Shown here one piece after another: positions 16,757-25,337 of a DNA stretch of 52,939 nucleotides; within the stretch, counting starts at the first letter, position 1; each line of letters opens with the position of its first letter. The stretch spans positions 1-52,939 of the forward strand of contig JASFMY010000034.1 of assembly GCA_050117315.1 (NCBI GenBank). The letters are read 5' to 3'. The DNA comes from JANQIV01 sp050117315. Lineage in GTDB: Bacteria > Bacteroidota > Ignavibacteria > Ignavibacteriales > Melioribacteraceae. The notes below the pieces were generated by a model. It had not been told where the DNA came from, did no database searches, and saw only the letters and a list, made by a program, of their open reading frames with translations. A program made the translations under genes and the position numbers.

Positions 16757-16925
16757 ATTAGAGTTTCTGCAAAATTAGATATCTAAACGTTTTGTCATTT
16801 CGACCGGCCTGCCTCGCTGACATGGCGGGAGGGAGAAATCTTTGAAATCATCCTCTAATTAAAAGATTTCTCACCCAAAAAACGGGTTCGAAATGACCGA
16901 CTTTTTATTTTGCAGAAACTCTATT
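16757..16925. repeat. MITE-like element, family B, copy 2
   Basis: Perfect 16-bp terminal inverted repeats AGAGTTTCTGCAAAAT (16760-16775) and ATTTTGCAGAAACTCT (16907-16922), flanked by ATT on both sides (16757-16759, 16923-16925), a likely 3-bp target duplication. Internal GATATCTAAACGTTTTGTCA and ACGGGTTCGA segments are shared with copy 1, while the inner hairpin differs (GACCGGCCTGCC...). No ORF. With the family A copy beside it, it fills most of the 600-bp gap 16415-17014; no gene is seen there. Confidence 0.8.
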
Positions 16926-17014
16926 TACTACAATTTTATCGCAGCAATAAACTAAGGATAATCTATTTGAATTTCAATTTTCCTAATTTTTATACGTTCT
17001 GTGAGATTTATACT

Positions 17015-18484
17015 TTAATTAATTCTTAAGCCTTTGGGCACAAAAATTTTCTCGGATAGTTCAAAGAGCCATTGTACAATTATTGCCAGTAATGCCGCGG
17101 GAATTGCTCCCTCTAAAATCAACTGGATATCATCCAACCTTATCCCGGTTAATATCGGCTGGCCAAATCCACCTGCACCGATTAAAGCCCCTAATGTAGC
17201 TGTGCCTACATTAATCACTGCTGAGGTTTTGATGCCTGCAATTATTGACCTCGAAGCTAAGGGAAGTTCAATTTTTTTAAGTATTGTGAAATTAGATAAT
17301 CCCAAAACAACGGCAGACTCACGGGTCTGAAGAGGGATATTTTCAATACCCAAAAAAGTGTTGCGTACTATCGGCAGCAGACTGTATAAAAACAATGCCG
17401 CTATTGCCGGGAATTCCCCGATACCGAAAAAAGGAATCATAAAAACAAGCAAAGCCAATGAAGGAATGGTTTGTATAATACCTGTTGTGTTTAAAATCAA
17501 TTGTTTCAATTGCGGGATTTTATATGCAATAATTCCGAGAGGAATTGAAAATAGAATTGCCCCGAGAAGGGAAATAATTACAAGAAATAAATGCTCCTTT
17601 GTATTCTTAAGTAGTCGTGATATTAAAGTTTCTTCTTTGATTTCAGGTTTATAGTCAAATTTGGTTTTTACAAATTCCGCAGCAACTTTATCTTCTTTTT
17701 CTTTATCTATTTTTACGCTTGAATTCATTTCAACCATTTTCTTTTCGTTAATAGAATTCTTAAGCAAAAGAAGATTCTTTACAAAAGCCGGGTTTGTTTC
17801 TTCAAGTTCTTTCCTGTAAAGAATCACCGCATTATAAACAGGGAAATAATTTAAATCATCTTCAAGCACATTGATGTTGTAATATTTTATTTCTGCATCT
17901 GTCGAATATAAATCTATAACATCAATAGAACCGCTTTCCAGGCCGCGGTAAGCCAGATCGTGATCCAGCCCGGTCACGTTTTTGTGAATCAAATTATAGT
18001 GATTTCTTAACCCGGGCCAGCCGTCATTCCTATCCATAAATTCATTTGTAAAACCAAGCTTCCAATCCGGGTAATCATTAAGCTGCGATATCTTTGTTAA
18101 ATTTTCCTTTTTCTTTTTTATACCTATTGCATAAGTATTATTGAAACCAAGCGGGCCTGTTACCTTTATCCCGAGTTTATCAAGCTCGCGGGTCATTTCA
18201 TTTTCGGTGGAAATATTTTTGTCATTTAATATTTCTTGAATTATAGTGCCGGTATAATCCGGGTATAAATCTATTTCCCCGTTTAATAATGAATTCCACA
18301 AAACCCTTGTACCGCCAAGCTGTTCTTTGTGCAGTACATCAACGCCGCTGTAAAACCCGGTATGTTTTATAATCTCGCCGAGTATTACAGACTCGGTAAA
18401 TTTTTTTGATCCGGTAATAATTTCATTTTTGGGATTACTGCAGCTACTAACAGAAATAATTAAAATTAATAAGCACCATTTCAT
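17015..18484 (-). CDS. OpuC-like betaine/choline ABC transporter: substrate-binding protein fused to permease
   Basis: 489 aa from the chosen Met at 18484, which begins a lipoprotein-type signal 'MKWCLLILIISVSSCS'. The longest ORF starts at 18604, but its first 40 codons lie in the family C repeat and read as non-protein-like. Residues ~20-270 are an OpuAC-type binding domain ('ITGSKKFTESVILGEI', 'LGGTRVLWNSLLNGEIDLYPDYTGT', 'IDVIDLYSTDAEI'). Residues ~300-485 are a BPD-type permease with the coupling motif 'ESAVVLGLSNFTILKKIELP'. Such SBP-permease fusions import glycine betaine, carnitine or choline as osmoprotectants. It works with the ATPase gene just upstream, 112 bp away across the repeat. 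Confidence 0.9.
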   Translation of the reverse strand: MKWCLLILIISVSSCSNPKNEIITGSKKFTESVILGEIIKHTGFYSGVDVLHKEQLGGTRVLWNSLLNGEIDLYPDYTGTIIQEILNDKNISTENEMTRELDKLGIKVTGPLGFNNTYAIGIKKKKENLTKISQLNDYPDWKLGFTNEFMDRNDGWPGLRNHYNLIHKNVTGLDHDLAYRGLESGSIDVIDLYSTDAEIKYYNINVLEDDLNYFPVYNAVILYRKELEETNPAFVKNLLLLKNSINEKKMVEMNSSVKIDKEKEDKVAAEFVKTKFDYKPEIKEETLISRLLKNTKEHLFLVIISLLGAILFSIPLGIIAYKIPQLKQLILNTTGIIQTIPSLALLVFMIPFFGIGEFPAIAALFLYSLLPIVRNTFLGIENIPLQTRESAVVLGLSNFTILKKIELPLASRSIIAGIKTSAVINVGTATLGALIGAGGFGQPILTGIRLDDIQLILEGAIPAALLAIIVQWLFELSEKIFVPKGLRIN

Positions 18485-18503
18485 CACTAAATAATAACTG
18501 ATT

Positions 18504-18581
18504 GTCATTCCCGAATGCTTTAATCGGGAATCTCTGATATTAGAGTTACAGATTCCGGCATTAATGATCGCCGGAATGCCC
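18504..18581. repeat. dispersed hairpin repeat, family C, copy 2
   Basis: GTCATTCCCGA ... TCGGGAATCT followed by ATTCCGGC ... GCCGGAAT. It has the same two-hairpin arrangement as 84-180 but in the opposite sense. It lies between the ABC ATPase and permease genes inside what should be one operon, where it could stabilise or attenuate the transcript. Confidence 0.65.
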
Positions 18582-18596
18582 AATGTATTTTTAAGC

Positions 18597-19331
18597 TTAT
18601 TCAACGTACGATCTTTGGGCCGTTATAAATTTCTTTACAAATTCACTCGAAGGATTTTTCAGTAATCTATTGGGAGCTCCGCTTTGCACAATTTTACCGT
18701 CTTTCATTAAAATTATTCTATCTGCAAAATAAACCGCTTCGGATAAGTCATGGGTAACCATCACAACAGTTTTCTTCAATTCGGAAAAAATTTCTTTTAA
18801 GTCCGACTGCAATTCGAACCTTATTAACGGATCCAATGCTCCCAGAGGTTCATCAAGTAATAATATTTCCGGGTCAAGCATTAATGCCCGCATTAAACTC
18901 ACACGCTGTCTTTGCCCGCCCGATAATTGCGCCGGGTATTTCACTAATTGTTTCTTATCAAGTTTTGTTAATCCCGTTAAGTATTCTATTCTTTCATTTA
19001 TTTTTTGTGATGATTCGCCAAAATTATGCGGGGCTAATTTTAAGTTGTCTTCAATTGACAAGTGGTCAAATAATCCTCCCTCTTGAATCACATAACCAAT
19101 TGATTTCCGGAAATTTCTCAAATCAACTTCTGCTAAATTTTGATTATTGATTTTTATCTCACCTTTGTCGGCTTTTATCAAACCGGTTATTAATTTTAAT
19201 ATCGTAGATTTGCCGCATCCGCTGGGCCCAATAATTACGGTAGTCTGCGACTTTTCAAAAAATGTGTTAACAGCATTTACGGCAGTTGTACTACCGTAAA
19301 GCTTGGTTACTTTTTCTAAACGAATCATCAT
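18597..19331 (-). CDS. OpuA-type ABC transporter ATP-binding protein
   Basis: 244 aa. All ABC motifs are present: Walker A 'GPSGCGKST' (35-43), Q-loop 'YVIQEGG', signature 'LSGGQRQRVSLMRAL', Walker B 'ILLLDEPLGALD' and H-loop 'VMVTHD'. The protein is short of a C-terminal CBS pair, as in the shorter OpuCA/ProV-like subunits. The ATG (19331; a second ATG follows directly) overlaps the stop of the M14 carboxypeptidase gene (ATGA). It energises the fused binding-protein/permease encoded next. Confidence 0.93.
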   Translation of the reverse strand: MMIRLEKVTKLYGSTTAVNAVNTFFEKSQTTVIIGPSGCGKSTILKLITGLIKADKGEIKINNQNLAEVDLRNFRKSIGYVIQEGGLFDHLSIEDNLKLAPHNFGESSQKINERIEYLTGLTKLDKKQLVKYPAQLSGGQRQRVSLMRALMLDPEILLLDEPLGALDPLIRFELQSDLKEIFSELKKTVVMVTHDLSEAVYFADRIILMKDGKIVQSGAPNRLLKNPSSEFVKKFITAQRSYVE

Positions 19332-21091
19332 TTTATCTTGTCGATTACTCTTAAGACAGGATATTGATTATGTTTTTCGTCGTAATAAGGCGAGCGTTTG
19401 TAAAAGAAATTTAAACGGGCTCTCGGGTTATTTTTAAATTCTTCATCGCTCTTTAATTTTTCATTAAACTCTTTTCTTAGTTCCGAATTTTCTTCGAACA
19501 TTTTTTTTGCAATCGGTTCCATTGAATAATCTTCAAAGTACTCTTTTCTTTCAAAGATTGCATTGAAAAACCCCCAGCGCAAAAATGAATCTTCCGCTTT
19601 CGGTTCAAGCAATTGCACTATGACAGATAATCTTCTTTGATTAGTATTTACAAAATAATAGCCGGAGTCTATCAGTATTGTCTCCCGTTTTACCGTATAT
19701 TCAAATTCAGGAATAAATCTTCCTTCATAAGGTGCTTCTGCAAAAGTAACATCTTTGAATTCGTATCTTTCAACATTATACCCGGATGGCGTTGTAACTT
19801 CGGTTAATTTTATCCCGTGATTTTTTATAACGTCTATTATATCTATCCATTCTCCGGGAATTAAATATCCTTCGGGTACTTTTACCGAATCCGTGATAAG
19901 TATATTACCGTAAAACGGAATTTGAAAAGTAGAGTCTCTATCAAAGTACTTTATAATTTTCGCACCGGCAACATCGCTGTAAATGTAATCGTAAGTTTTA
20001 CCTTCAAAATTTATTAAAGTAAAACTACTGTCTAATTTATATCTCACCGGGAAATATTTCCCGGTCTTATAGTATAATTCAATTCTTTCTTTATCCGTTT
20101 TTTCGTTTACCTTTAATAACTCTTCAGGGTTCTCATTAATCATCTTTAATGACGATTCGATCAATGCCTTGGTTGCGAACACTCTTCTTTTATATGGTTT
20201 GAGCATGTGTGTTTCAACAGTAATAGTCGGAGTATTTTGTGCGGCACCATAACCGGTTGCCAATCTTGGAGGCGAAATAAAATCTATAATTCCCTCTTTT
20301 AACTCCTTTCTGAAGGGATAAATATACCGGTACACTTTAAAGCCTTCTTTTTGCAAATCTTCTTTGAAGCGGGGAATATATTTGTTTTTTACCCATTGGC
20401 TAAATGACGGAGTAACATCATGCAGACTGTGCATTATATATGTTAAATCGTATTGGTAATCCGCACCGTTTGTTGTATGAGTATCGATGAATAAATCAGG
20501 CTCCCACTTGTTAAATAATCTTAAGAGTGCTTTCATTTCGGGAGCATCGGCTTTCATAAAATCCCTATTTAGATTGAGATTCTGCGCAGTTGTTCTCCAG
20601 CCCATATTTGTCGGGCCGTTCTGGTTTATCCTGTTGTAAGGACTGCTTCGTTCATGCCCGTCAACACTAAAGATCGGCACGATTATTAAAGCCAAATTTT
20701 TGAGATAATAATATTTTTCTTTCGTTACCAGTATTTCGCGAAGCAATAACATGCATGCATCTTTGCCTTCAATTTCACCGGAGTGGATAGCGTTCTCAAT
20801 AAATACAACCGGCTTACGGTTTTTCTTTACATCCGCTGGTTTATGTAAGCCGTCTTTTGAGATTATTAAACAGATTAAATCCCTACCCTGCGGCGATACG
20901 CCGAACTTCTCGATTTTTACTTCAGGGTATTCTGCAAATTGATTAAAATATTTTACAGTCTGCTCATATGTTGCTGTAGATTGATAATTTGATTTTTCAA
21001 ATTCAGTGATCCACTTTTCATTAAAAGACTGCGACCGGATGACTGCTAAGAAACTTAAAACGACAAAAAAAATCCTTAATGAATTTACCAT
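19328..21091 (-). CDS. secreted M14-family zinc carboxypeptidase
   Basis: 587 aa with a signal peptide (to ~20). Zinc ligands H103 and E106 are in 'AIHSGEIEGKDA' and H205 in 'FIDTHTTNG'; the substrate-binding N/R pair is in 'LNLNRDFMK' (175-176); the catalytic Glu E293 is in 'TITVETHML'. The catalytic domain occupies ~40-340. The C-terminal ~240 residues are an accessory beta-rich part without a T9SS sorting domain. It cleaves C-terminal residues from peptides in the periplasm or outside. It overlaps the ABC ATPase gene by 4 bp, so it shares the importer's transcript. Confidence 0.9.
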   Translation of the reverse strand: MVNSLRIFFVVLSFLAVIRSQSFNEKWITEFEKSNYQSTATYEQTVKYFNQFAEYPEVKIEKFGVSPQGRDLICLIISKDGLHKPADVKKNRKPVVFIENAIHSGEIEGKDACMLLLREILVTKEKYYYLKNLALIIVPIFSVDGHERSSPYNRINQNGPTNMGWRTTAQNLNLNRDFMKADAPEMKALLRLFNKWEPDLFIDTHTTNGADYQYDLTYIMHSLHDVTPSFSQWVKNKYIPRFKEDLQKEGFKVYRYIYPFRKELKEGIIDFISPPRLATGYGAAQNTPTITVETHMLKPYKRRVFATKALIESSLKMINENPEELLKVNEKTDKERIELYYKTGKYFPVRYKLDSSFTLINFEGKTYDYIYSDVAGAKIIKYFDRDSTFQIPFYGNILITDSVKVPEGYLIPGEWIDIIDVIKNHGIKLTEVTTPSGYNVERYEFKDVTFAEAPYEGRFIPEFEYTVKRETILIDSGYYFVNTNQRRLSVIVQLLEPKAEDSFLRWGFFNAIFERKEYFEDYSMEPIAKKMFEENSELRKEFNEKLKSDEEFKNNPRARLNFFYKRSPYYDEKHNQYPVLRVIDKIK

Positions 21092-21461
21092 GACTAAGAT
21101 TTTATTGAATGATTGGTTATGTTAAGATATGAATAATTAATTAAGTATAAAATGGCGGCATGCAATTTTTAAAAATCTTTTATTCCGGTACTGCAACATA
21201 AGAATTTTAGTAGGGTATCAATAAATCCATGCCTATTAGATGCGATAATCTATCCTGTTAGGCGAAATTTCAAATATATACAATTTTGACCATAGAAATT
21301 GTTTGCTTTTACTAGTGCAATAAACTAATTTAAATTAGTTCTGATTTTTAAAGTTATGATTTTTCAATGAGTTGCATCACTTAAAGAAATTAATATCAAT
21401 TTTTAGAAATAGTTAAATTATCACGCTAATCTTTTTCACTAACAAACTAGAGGGTGATGCA
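21092..21461. other. intergenic region between divergent transcription units
   Basis: 370 bp, AT-rich, between the 5' ends of the M14 gene (minus) and the 129-aa gene (plus). It should hold both promoters, but I cannot assign boxes with confidence. No gene, RNA or repeat is recognised. A short inverted repeat AATTTAAATT lies near 21337. Confidence 0.5.
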
Positions 21462-21851
21462 ATGGCTAAATGTATCATTACGGTTGTATTTCTTTTTTTA
21501 CTGTTTAATTCAAATACTGCGGCACAGCAGGAAACTGTTAAATCTCCCGCAAGACAATTGTTAAGAATTGTCAACAAAGCGGAGACACATGTTATGTTCA
21601 ACATTAAAGACGGTAAGCTTTATATACTTGACCAGGATAGAAACGCCTTATATCCTAACAGTTATGAAGCACCGGATGATGAAGTATTTTATGTATACAC
21701 AGTAGATTATGTTATAAACTATGTAAATCAAGCAGGAACAAAAACAATAACATTTACAAAGGACTCTGACGGTGTTGTCACGATGGGAAATAACACTTCA
21801 AAATTAAGTACGAAGCGCATGATGATTGCATGTCCGCCAAAGTGTCCTTAA
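21462..21851 (+). CDS. secreted protein of unknown function, first of a three-gene cassette
   Basis: 129 aa with a signal peptide (MAKCIITVVFLFLLFNSNTAAQQ) and a start preceded by GAGGGTG. The mature part is beta-rich ('HVMFNIKDGKLYILDQDRN', 'EVFYVYTVDYVINYV', 'TITFTKDSDGVVTMGN') and ends in a basic, Cys-containing tail 'MMIACPPKCP' whose two cysteines could form a disulfide. No family recognised. It is 15 bp before the membrane protein gene and probably co-transcribed with it and the histidine kinase. Confidence 0.7.
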   Translation: MAKCIITVVFLFLLFNSNTAAQQETVKSPARQLLRIVNKAETHVMFNIKDGKLYILDQDRNALYPNSYEAPDDEVFYVYTVDYVINYVNQAGTKTITFTKDSDGVVTMGNNTSKLSTKRMMIACPPKCP

Positions 21852-21866
21852 TACTAATAGTTAAGC

Positions 21867-22439
21867 ATGGATGATCATCTAAAAATTTTTCTTTATTTAT
21901 CAGTTTTCATTTGGTTGATTCCAATTTTCAGACAGTACAAAACAAAATATTTCTTCTTTTTTTTGGTATTCGGGATAGATGATTTAGTAGCAATAGGGAC
22001 TATTTATTTTATTGTTCCCAACTCGTACTTGATCTTTATAACAACTAACTATCTAGTATTTCTTTCGTTCTTTAAGAAGGAATATCTTAAAAAAGGCTGG
22101 TACATTTTTTTGTTAATTTATTTACTGATGGCTTCAATTTGGTTTTTAACTGACAACTGGGAATATCATGCTTTGATACAAGCACTTACACATATTTATC
22201 TCCTATTCGTTTTTGCTCATGATTTTGTCTTAGAATTGTCAGATAAAAAATTTAACATCTTCATTTTAGTAATTATATCATACTTGTTTTTACACTTTTA
22301 TCACACCGTGATTCTGCTAATATTCGAATATGCAACCATATACCATTATTTATACTTTGCTGATTTTATTGAAATATTCGTTGGATTATTCTTTATAATT
22401 TTTAGAGCTGATAATGATAAACTTTCTATTAAGTTATAA
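21867..22439 (+). CDS. polytopic membrane protein of unknown function
   Basis: 190 aa, almost entirely hydrophobic: about six TM helices with very short loops (e.g. 'IFLYLSVFIWLIPIF', 'YLIFITTNYLVFLSFF', 'FILVIISYLFLHFYHTVILLIF'). No motif is recognised. Its 3' end overlaps the start of the histidine kinase gene by 26 bp, implying tight coupling. A natural guess is a membrane sensing partner for the kinase, whose own N-terminus has only one TM helix; this is inference from position alone. No Shine-Dalgarno site is obvious. Confidence 0.7.
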   Translation: MDDHLKIFLYLSVFIWLIPIFRQYKTKYFFFFLVFGIDDLVAIGTIYFIVPNSYLIFITTNYLVFLSFFKKEYLKKGWYIFLLIYLLMASIWFLTDNWEYHALIQALTHIYLLFVFAHDFVLELSDKKFNIFILVIISYLFLHFYHTVILLIFEYATIYHYLYFADFIEIFVGLFFIIFRADNDKLSIKL

Positions 22440-23223
22440 AAATCCGGTATTCTGGGTTTTTGTTAGCACAATAATTTTTATTGGTTTTGTTATATTATTT
22501 TTCAAAGCTGTTATCTTGCCGCTAACTAAAAATTATCTAAAGCTTAAGCAAGATATGGAGTTAGAAAAGAAAGAGAAAGAAATAACAGTACAAAAAGTCC
22601 GTTCATTAGTATTCCTTGAAACAATTGAAAAAGAAAGAAAAAGAATCTCCAACGAGCTGCACGATTTGTTAATGCCTGTGCTTTACACCGCCAAATTCAA
22701 TATCGAGAATGCACAGTCACAAGAAAATATTAACAATAAGCTGTTGAACAATACTGTTGATTTTCTTGCAGAAGCGAGCGACGATTTGAAAAATATTATC
22801 TACGAGTTAACACCCGTAGAACTTGATGTTGTTGACCTTGAGCAGGGATTGAGTAAATTACTTGATAACTATACAAAGTTTCACAACTTGAATGTAGATG
22901 TTAAAAAATACTCAATCCCTCCTGATATCGAAAAAGAAAAAGAACTTGTAATATTCCGCTCAGTAAAAGAATTGCTGCAAAATGTAAAAAAACATTCAAA
23001 GGCAGAGACCGTGAGCCTAGAGATTTACGATGACAAAGATAAAATGATAATAAGCATAAAAGATGACGGAGTAGGATTTGAAACAGAGATGTACGAAGTA
23101 GGCAAAGAATTAGGATACGGTTTGAGCAACATACTCTCCACGGTAGAGAAACTAAACGGCAAGGTTGAAATAAAATCTGCAAAAGGAGAAGGAACAGAAG
23201 TTTATATTGAAATACCTATGTGA
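22414..23223 (+). CDS. NarL/DegS-type sensor histidine kinase
   Basis: 269 aa: one TM helix (~12-32), a coiled-coil linker rich in K/E, a HisKA_3 dimerisation domain with phospho-acceptor H83 in 'ERKRISNELHDLLMP', and a HATPase_c domain with 'VKELLQNVKKHS' (N box), 'IKDDGVGFE' and 'GYGLSNILSTVEKL'. This kinase class pairs with LuxR/NarL-type response regulators, but none is adjacent, so its partner must be encoded elsewhere. It has no extracellular sensor domain; the two upstream genes may supply the signal. Confidence 0.9.
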   Translation: MINFLLSYKNPVFWVFVSTIIFIGFVILFFKAVILPLTKNYLKLKQDMELEKKEKEITVQKVRSLVFLETIEKERKRISNELHDLLMPVLYTAKFNIENAQSQENINNKLLNNTVDFLAEASDDLKNIIYELTPVELDVVDLEQGLSKLLDNYTKFHNLNVDVKKYSIPPDIEKEKELVIFRSVKELLQNVKKHSKAETVSLEIYDDKDKMIISIKDDGVGFETEMYEVGKELGYGLSNILSTVEKLNGKVEIKSAKGEGTEVYIEIPM

Positions 23224-23309
23224 TTATCGAGCAACAGCTATTTAATTAAATAAGATTTAAGATTAACGATTTACGACTTGCCTGAAAATACATATTGGAA
23301 CCCCTCTCT

Positions 23310-23624
23310 CATCCAGCCACTTAATTATCTCATCCAACGATTTGATTATTCCATCCAGCCACTTAATTATCTCATCCGGCGATCTGATTATTCCATCCGG
23401 GCACATAACTATCTCATCCGGCGATTTAATTATTCCATCCGGGCACATAACTATCTCATCCGGCGATCTGATTATTCCATCCAGCCACTTAATTATCTCA
23501 TCCGGCGATTTAATTATTCCATCTGGCCACATAACTATCTCATCCGGCGATCTGATTATTCCATCTGGCCACATAACTATCTCATCCGGCGATCTGATTA
23601 TTCTATCCGGCCGTAAAATTATTT
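23310..23624. repeat. 21-bp tandem repeat, 15 units, two alternating unit types
   Basis: Fifteen contiguous 21-bp units, each starting CATCC (CATCT or TATCC in a few). Two types alternate: one with GCCAC or GGCAC and ending ACTATCT or AATTATCT, the other with GCGAT and ending GATTATTC or AATTATTC, giving a 42-bp higher-order period. Because 21 is a multiple of 3, frames stay open on both strands and translate as heptads; this is a consequence of the period and not proof of coding. It is followed by a degenerate ATCCAATCATTCAATCATCC tail. It occupies the 629-bp gap 23224-23852; no gene or promoter is otherwise seen there. Confidence 0.92.
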
Positions 23625-23852
23625 CATCCAATCATTCAATCATCCAATCAAGTATCAAGCTTCTTCCATAAAAAGACTTGAATTTACTCTTTGCAGGAGT
23701 TTTAGTAATAAGATTATGCCCTGATATTTAGGAGCTATGTAATAATTCTTTTTGGGAAAAATATTTCGATTTGTTTTAGCTGCTTTCTTAATTCGAATAA
23801 CAGGTTAAATAATTTATTATATTGATTTTACCAATAACAAATTTACTACACA

Positions 23853-25337
23853 GTGGAAAGTTACGGAATATTATCAATCGTCCCCCCTATTATTGCAATT
23901 TTTTTGGCTATAAAAACAAGGCAAGTTTATTTCTCGCTTATATTCGGGCTCTGGATTGGCTGGGTAATATTAAACGATTGGAATTTGTTCGGCGGATCAA
24001 TCGCTGCTGTTGAAGGGATCGTCGATGTCTTTAAAAGTTCGGGCAATACAAGAACAATCATATTTAGTTGTTTGGTCGGGTCATTGATAACGCTGATACA
24101 AAAATCCGGCGGAGTTGAAGGATTTATTAATTTCATAAATAATGCTTTACAAAAAATAGAAGAACGAAAAACCGGCAAAAGCAGAACCGTCATTCAAATA
24201 TATGCATGGCTGACTGGAATATTAATTTTCGTAGAAACCAACATCAGTGTTTTAACCGTAGGCTCAATCTTCAGACCTATTTTTGATAAGAAAAGGGTCC
24301 CCCGTGAAAAGCTTGCATACATTGTCGATTCTTCCTCAGCGCCTGTTTGTGTTTTGGTTCCGTTTAATGCATGGGGCGCTTACCTGATTGGTTTAATAGC
24401 CGCGCAATCAATCGGCAACCCTTTTAATGTTTTGATAAATTCCGTCGTTTATAATTTCTATCCTATCTTAGCTGTAATTTTTGTTTTTATAATAATCAAA
24501 GGCGCTTTCGATTTTGGGCCGATGAAAACAGCAGAAAAAAGAGCGAAAGATACAGGCAAAGTAATAGCAGACGGTTCAACACCGATGATATCCGATGAAA
24601 TTACAATGCTGGCAAAAAAAACGGGCGTAAAAGCCAAAACGGTAAATATGCTGGCACCGATTTTAGTAATGGTTTTGTCAATGCCTCTATTTTTGATTTT
24701 TACAGGGTGGAGTGAAAAGAACTTCAGCAACGCAGGTTCTTTTATTCAGAAAATATCTACGGCGATAAGTAATGGTTCCGGTTCGTCTGCAGTGCTTTAT
24801 GCAGTTATTCTTGCCGCTACAACGGCCTCTTTAATGTACTTTCTTCAAAAGATATTCAGCTTAAAAGAGATTTCCGGTTTATGGCTGAAAGGCATAAGCG
24901 GGTTAATGCCGCTTGCTTTTCTAATGGTACTTGCTTTTGCCGTTGGAAATGTCTGCAGCGAATTAAAGACAGGATTATTTATTGCAGATGTTTCAAAAGG
25001 TTTGCTTTCCCCGGGTTTTGTACCGATGATTTTATTTTTAATTTCATGTTTTATTGCTTTCTCTACCGGTACATCATGGGGGACTTTTGCAATTATGATC
25101 TCAATCGGCATCCCGCTTTCACAAACTCTCGACGCTAATATTTACATGTCGATTGCGGCTATACTCGGCGGAGGAGTTTTCGGCGACCACTGTTCACCAA
25201 TCTCTGATACAACAATTGTTTCAAGTATGGCTTCAGCCTGCGATCATATTGATCATGTAAAAACACAGTTGCCTTATGCTTTGTTTATAGGCGGTATAAC
25301 TGCAATACTTTACCTGCTTTTGGGTCTAATCGGGTAG
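23853..25337 (+). CDS. nhaC: Na+/H+ antiporter, NhaC family
   Basis: 494 aa, roughly 11-12 TM helices. NhaC-type signatures: 'GILSIVPPIIAIFLAIKTRQV' at the N-terminus, 'WLTGILIFVETNISVLTVGSIFRP', 'IDSSSAPVC'-like 'VDSSSAPVCVLVPFNAW', 'FSTGTSWGTFAIMI' and 'VFGDHCSPISDTTIVSSM', where the Asp and His residues of the last motif are characteristic. It exchanges Na+ for H+ (or related ions) across the inner membrane. The start is GTG at 23853, the first usable codon ahead of the first TM helix, with no Shine-Dalgarno site. It ends convergently with, and overlaps by 12 bp, the lipoprotein gene. Confidence 0.9.
   Translation: MESYGILSIVPPIIAIFLAIKTRQVYFSLIFGLWIGWVILNDWNLFGGSIAAVEGIVDVFKSSGNTRTIIFSCLVGSLITLIQKSGGVEGFINFINNALQKIEERKTGKSRTVIQIYAWLTGILIFVETNISVLTVGSIFRPIFDKKRVPREKLAYIVDSSSAPVCVLVPFNAWGAYLIGLIAAQSIGNPFNVLINSVVYNFYPILAVIFVFIIIKGAFDFGPMKTAEKRAKDTGKVIADGSTPMISDEITMLAKKTGVKAKTVNMLAPILVMVLSMPLFLIFTGWSEKNFSNAGSFIQKISTAISNGSGSSAVLYAVILAATTASLMYFLQKIFSLKEISGLWLKGISGLMPLAFLMVLAFAVGNVCSELKTGLFIADVSKGLLSPGFVPMILFLISCFIAFSTGTSWGTFAIMISIGIPLSQTLDANIYMSIAAILGGGVFGDHCSPISDTTIVSSMASACDHIDHVKTQLPYALFIGGITAILYLLLGLIG

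Noticed and set aside
18485..18604. 40-codon N-terminal extension of the SBP-permease gene
   Set aside because: Encoded by the family C hairpin repeat; a lipoprotein signal begins at the Met at 18484.
23310..23624. Possible CRISPR array
   Set aside because: Units are contiguous with no unique spacers, are only 21 bp long, and no cas gene is in the window.
23263..23671. Open frames of 109-122 codons on both strands over the tandem repeat
   Set aside because: The 21-bp period keeps all frames open automatically, several frames compete and none has a ribosome site or non-repeat domain. Kept as a repeat.
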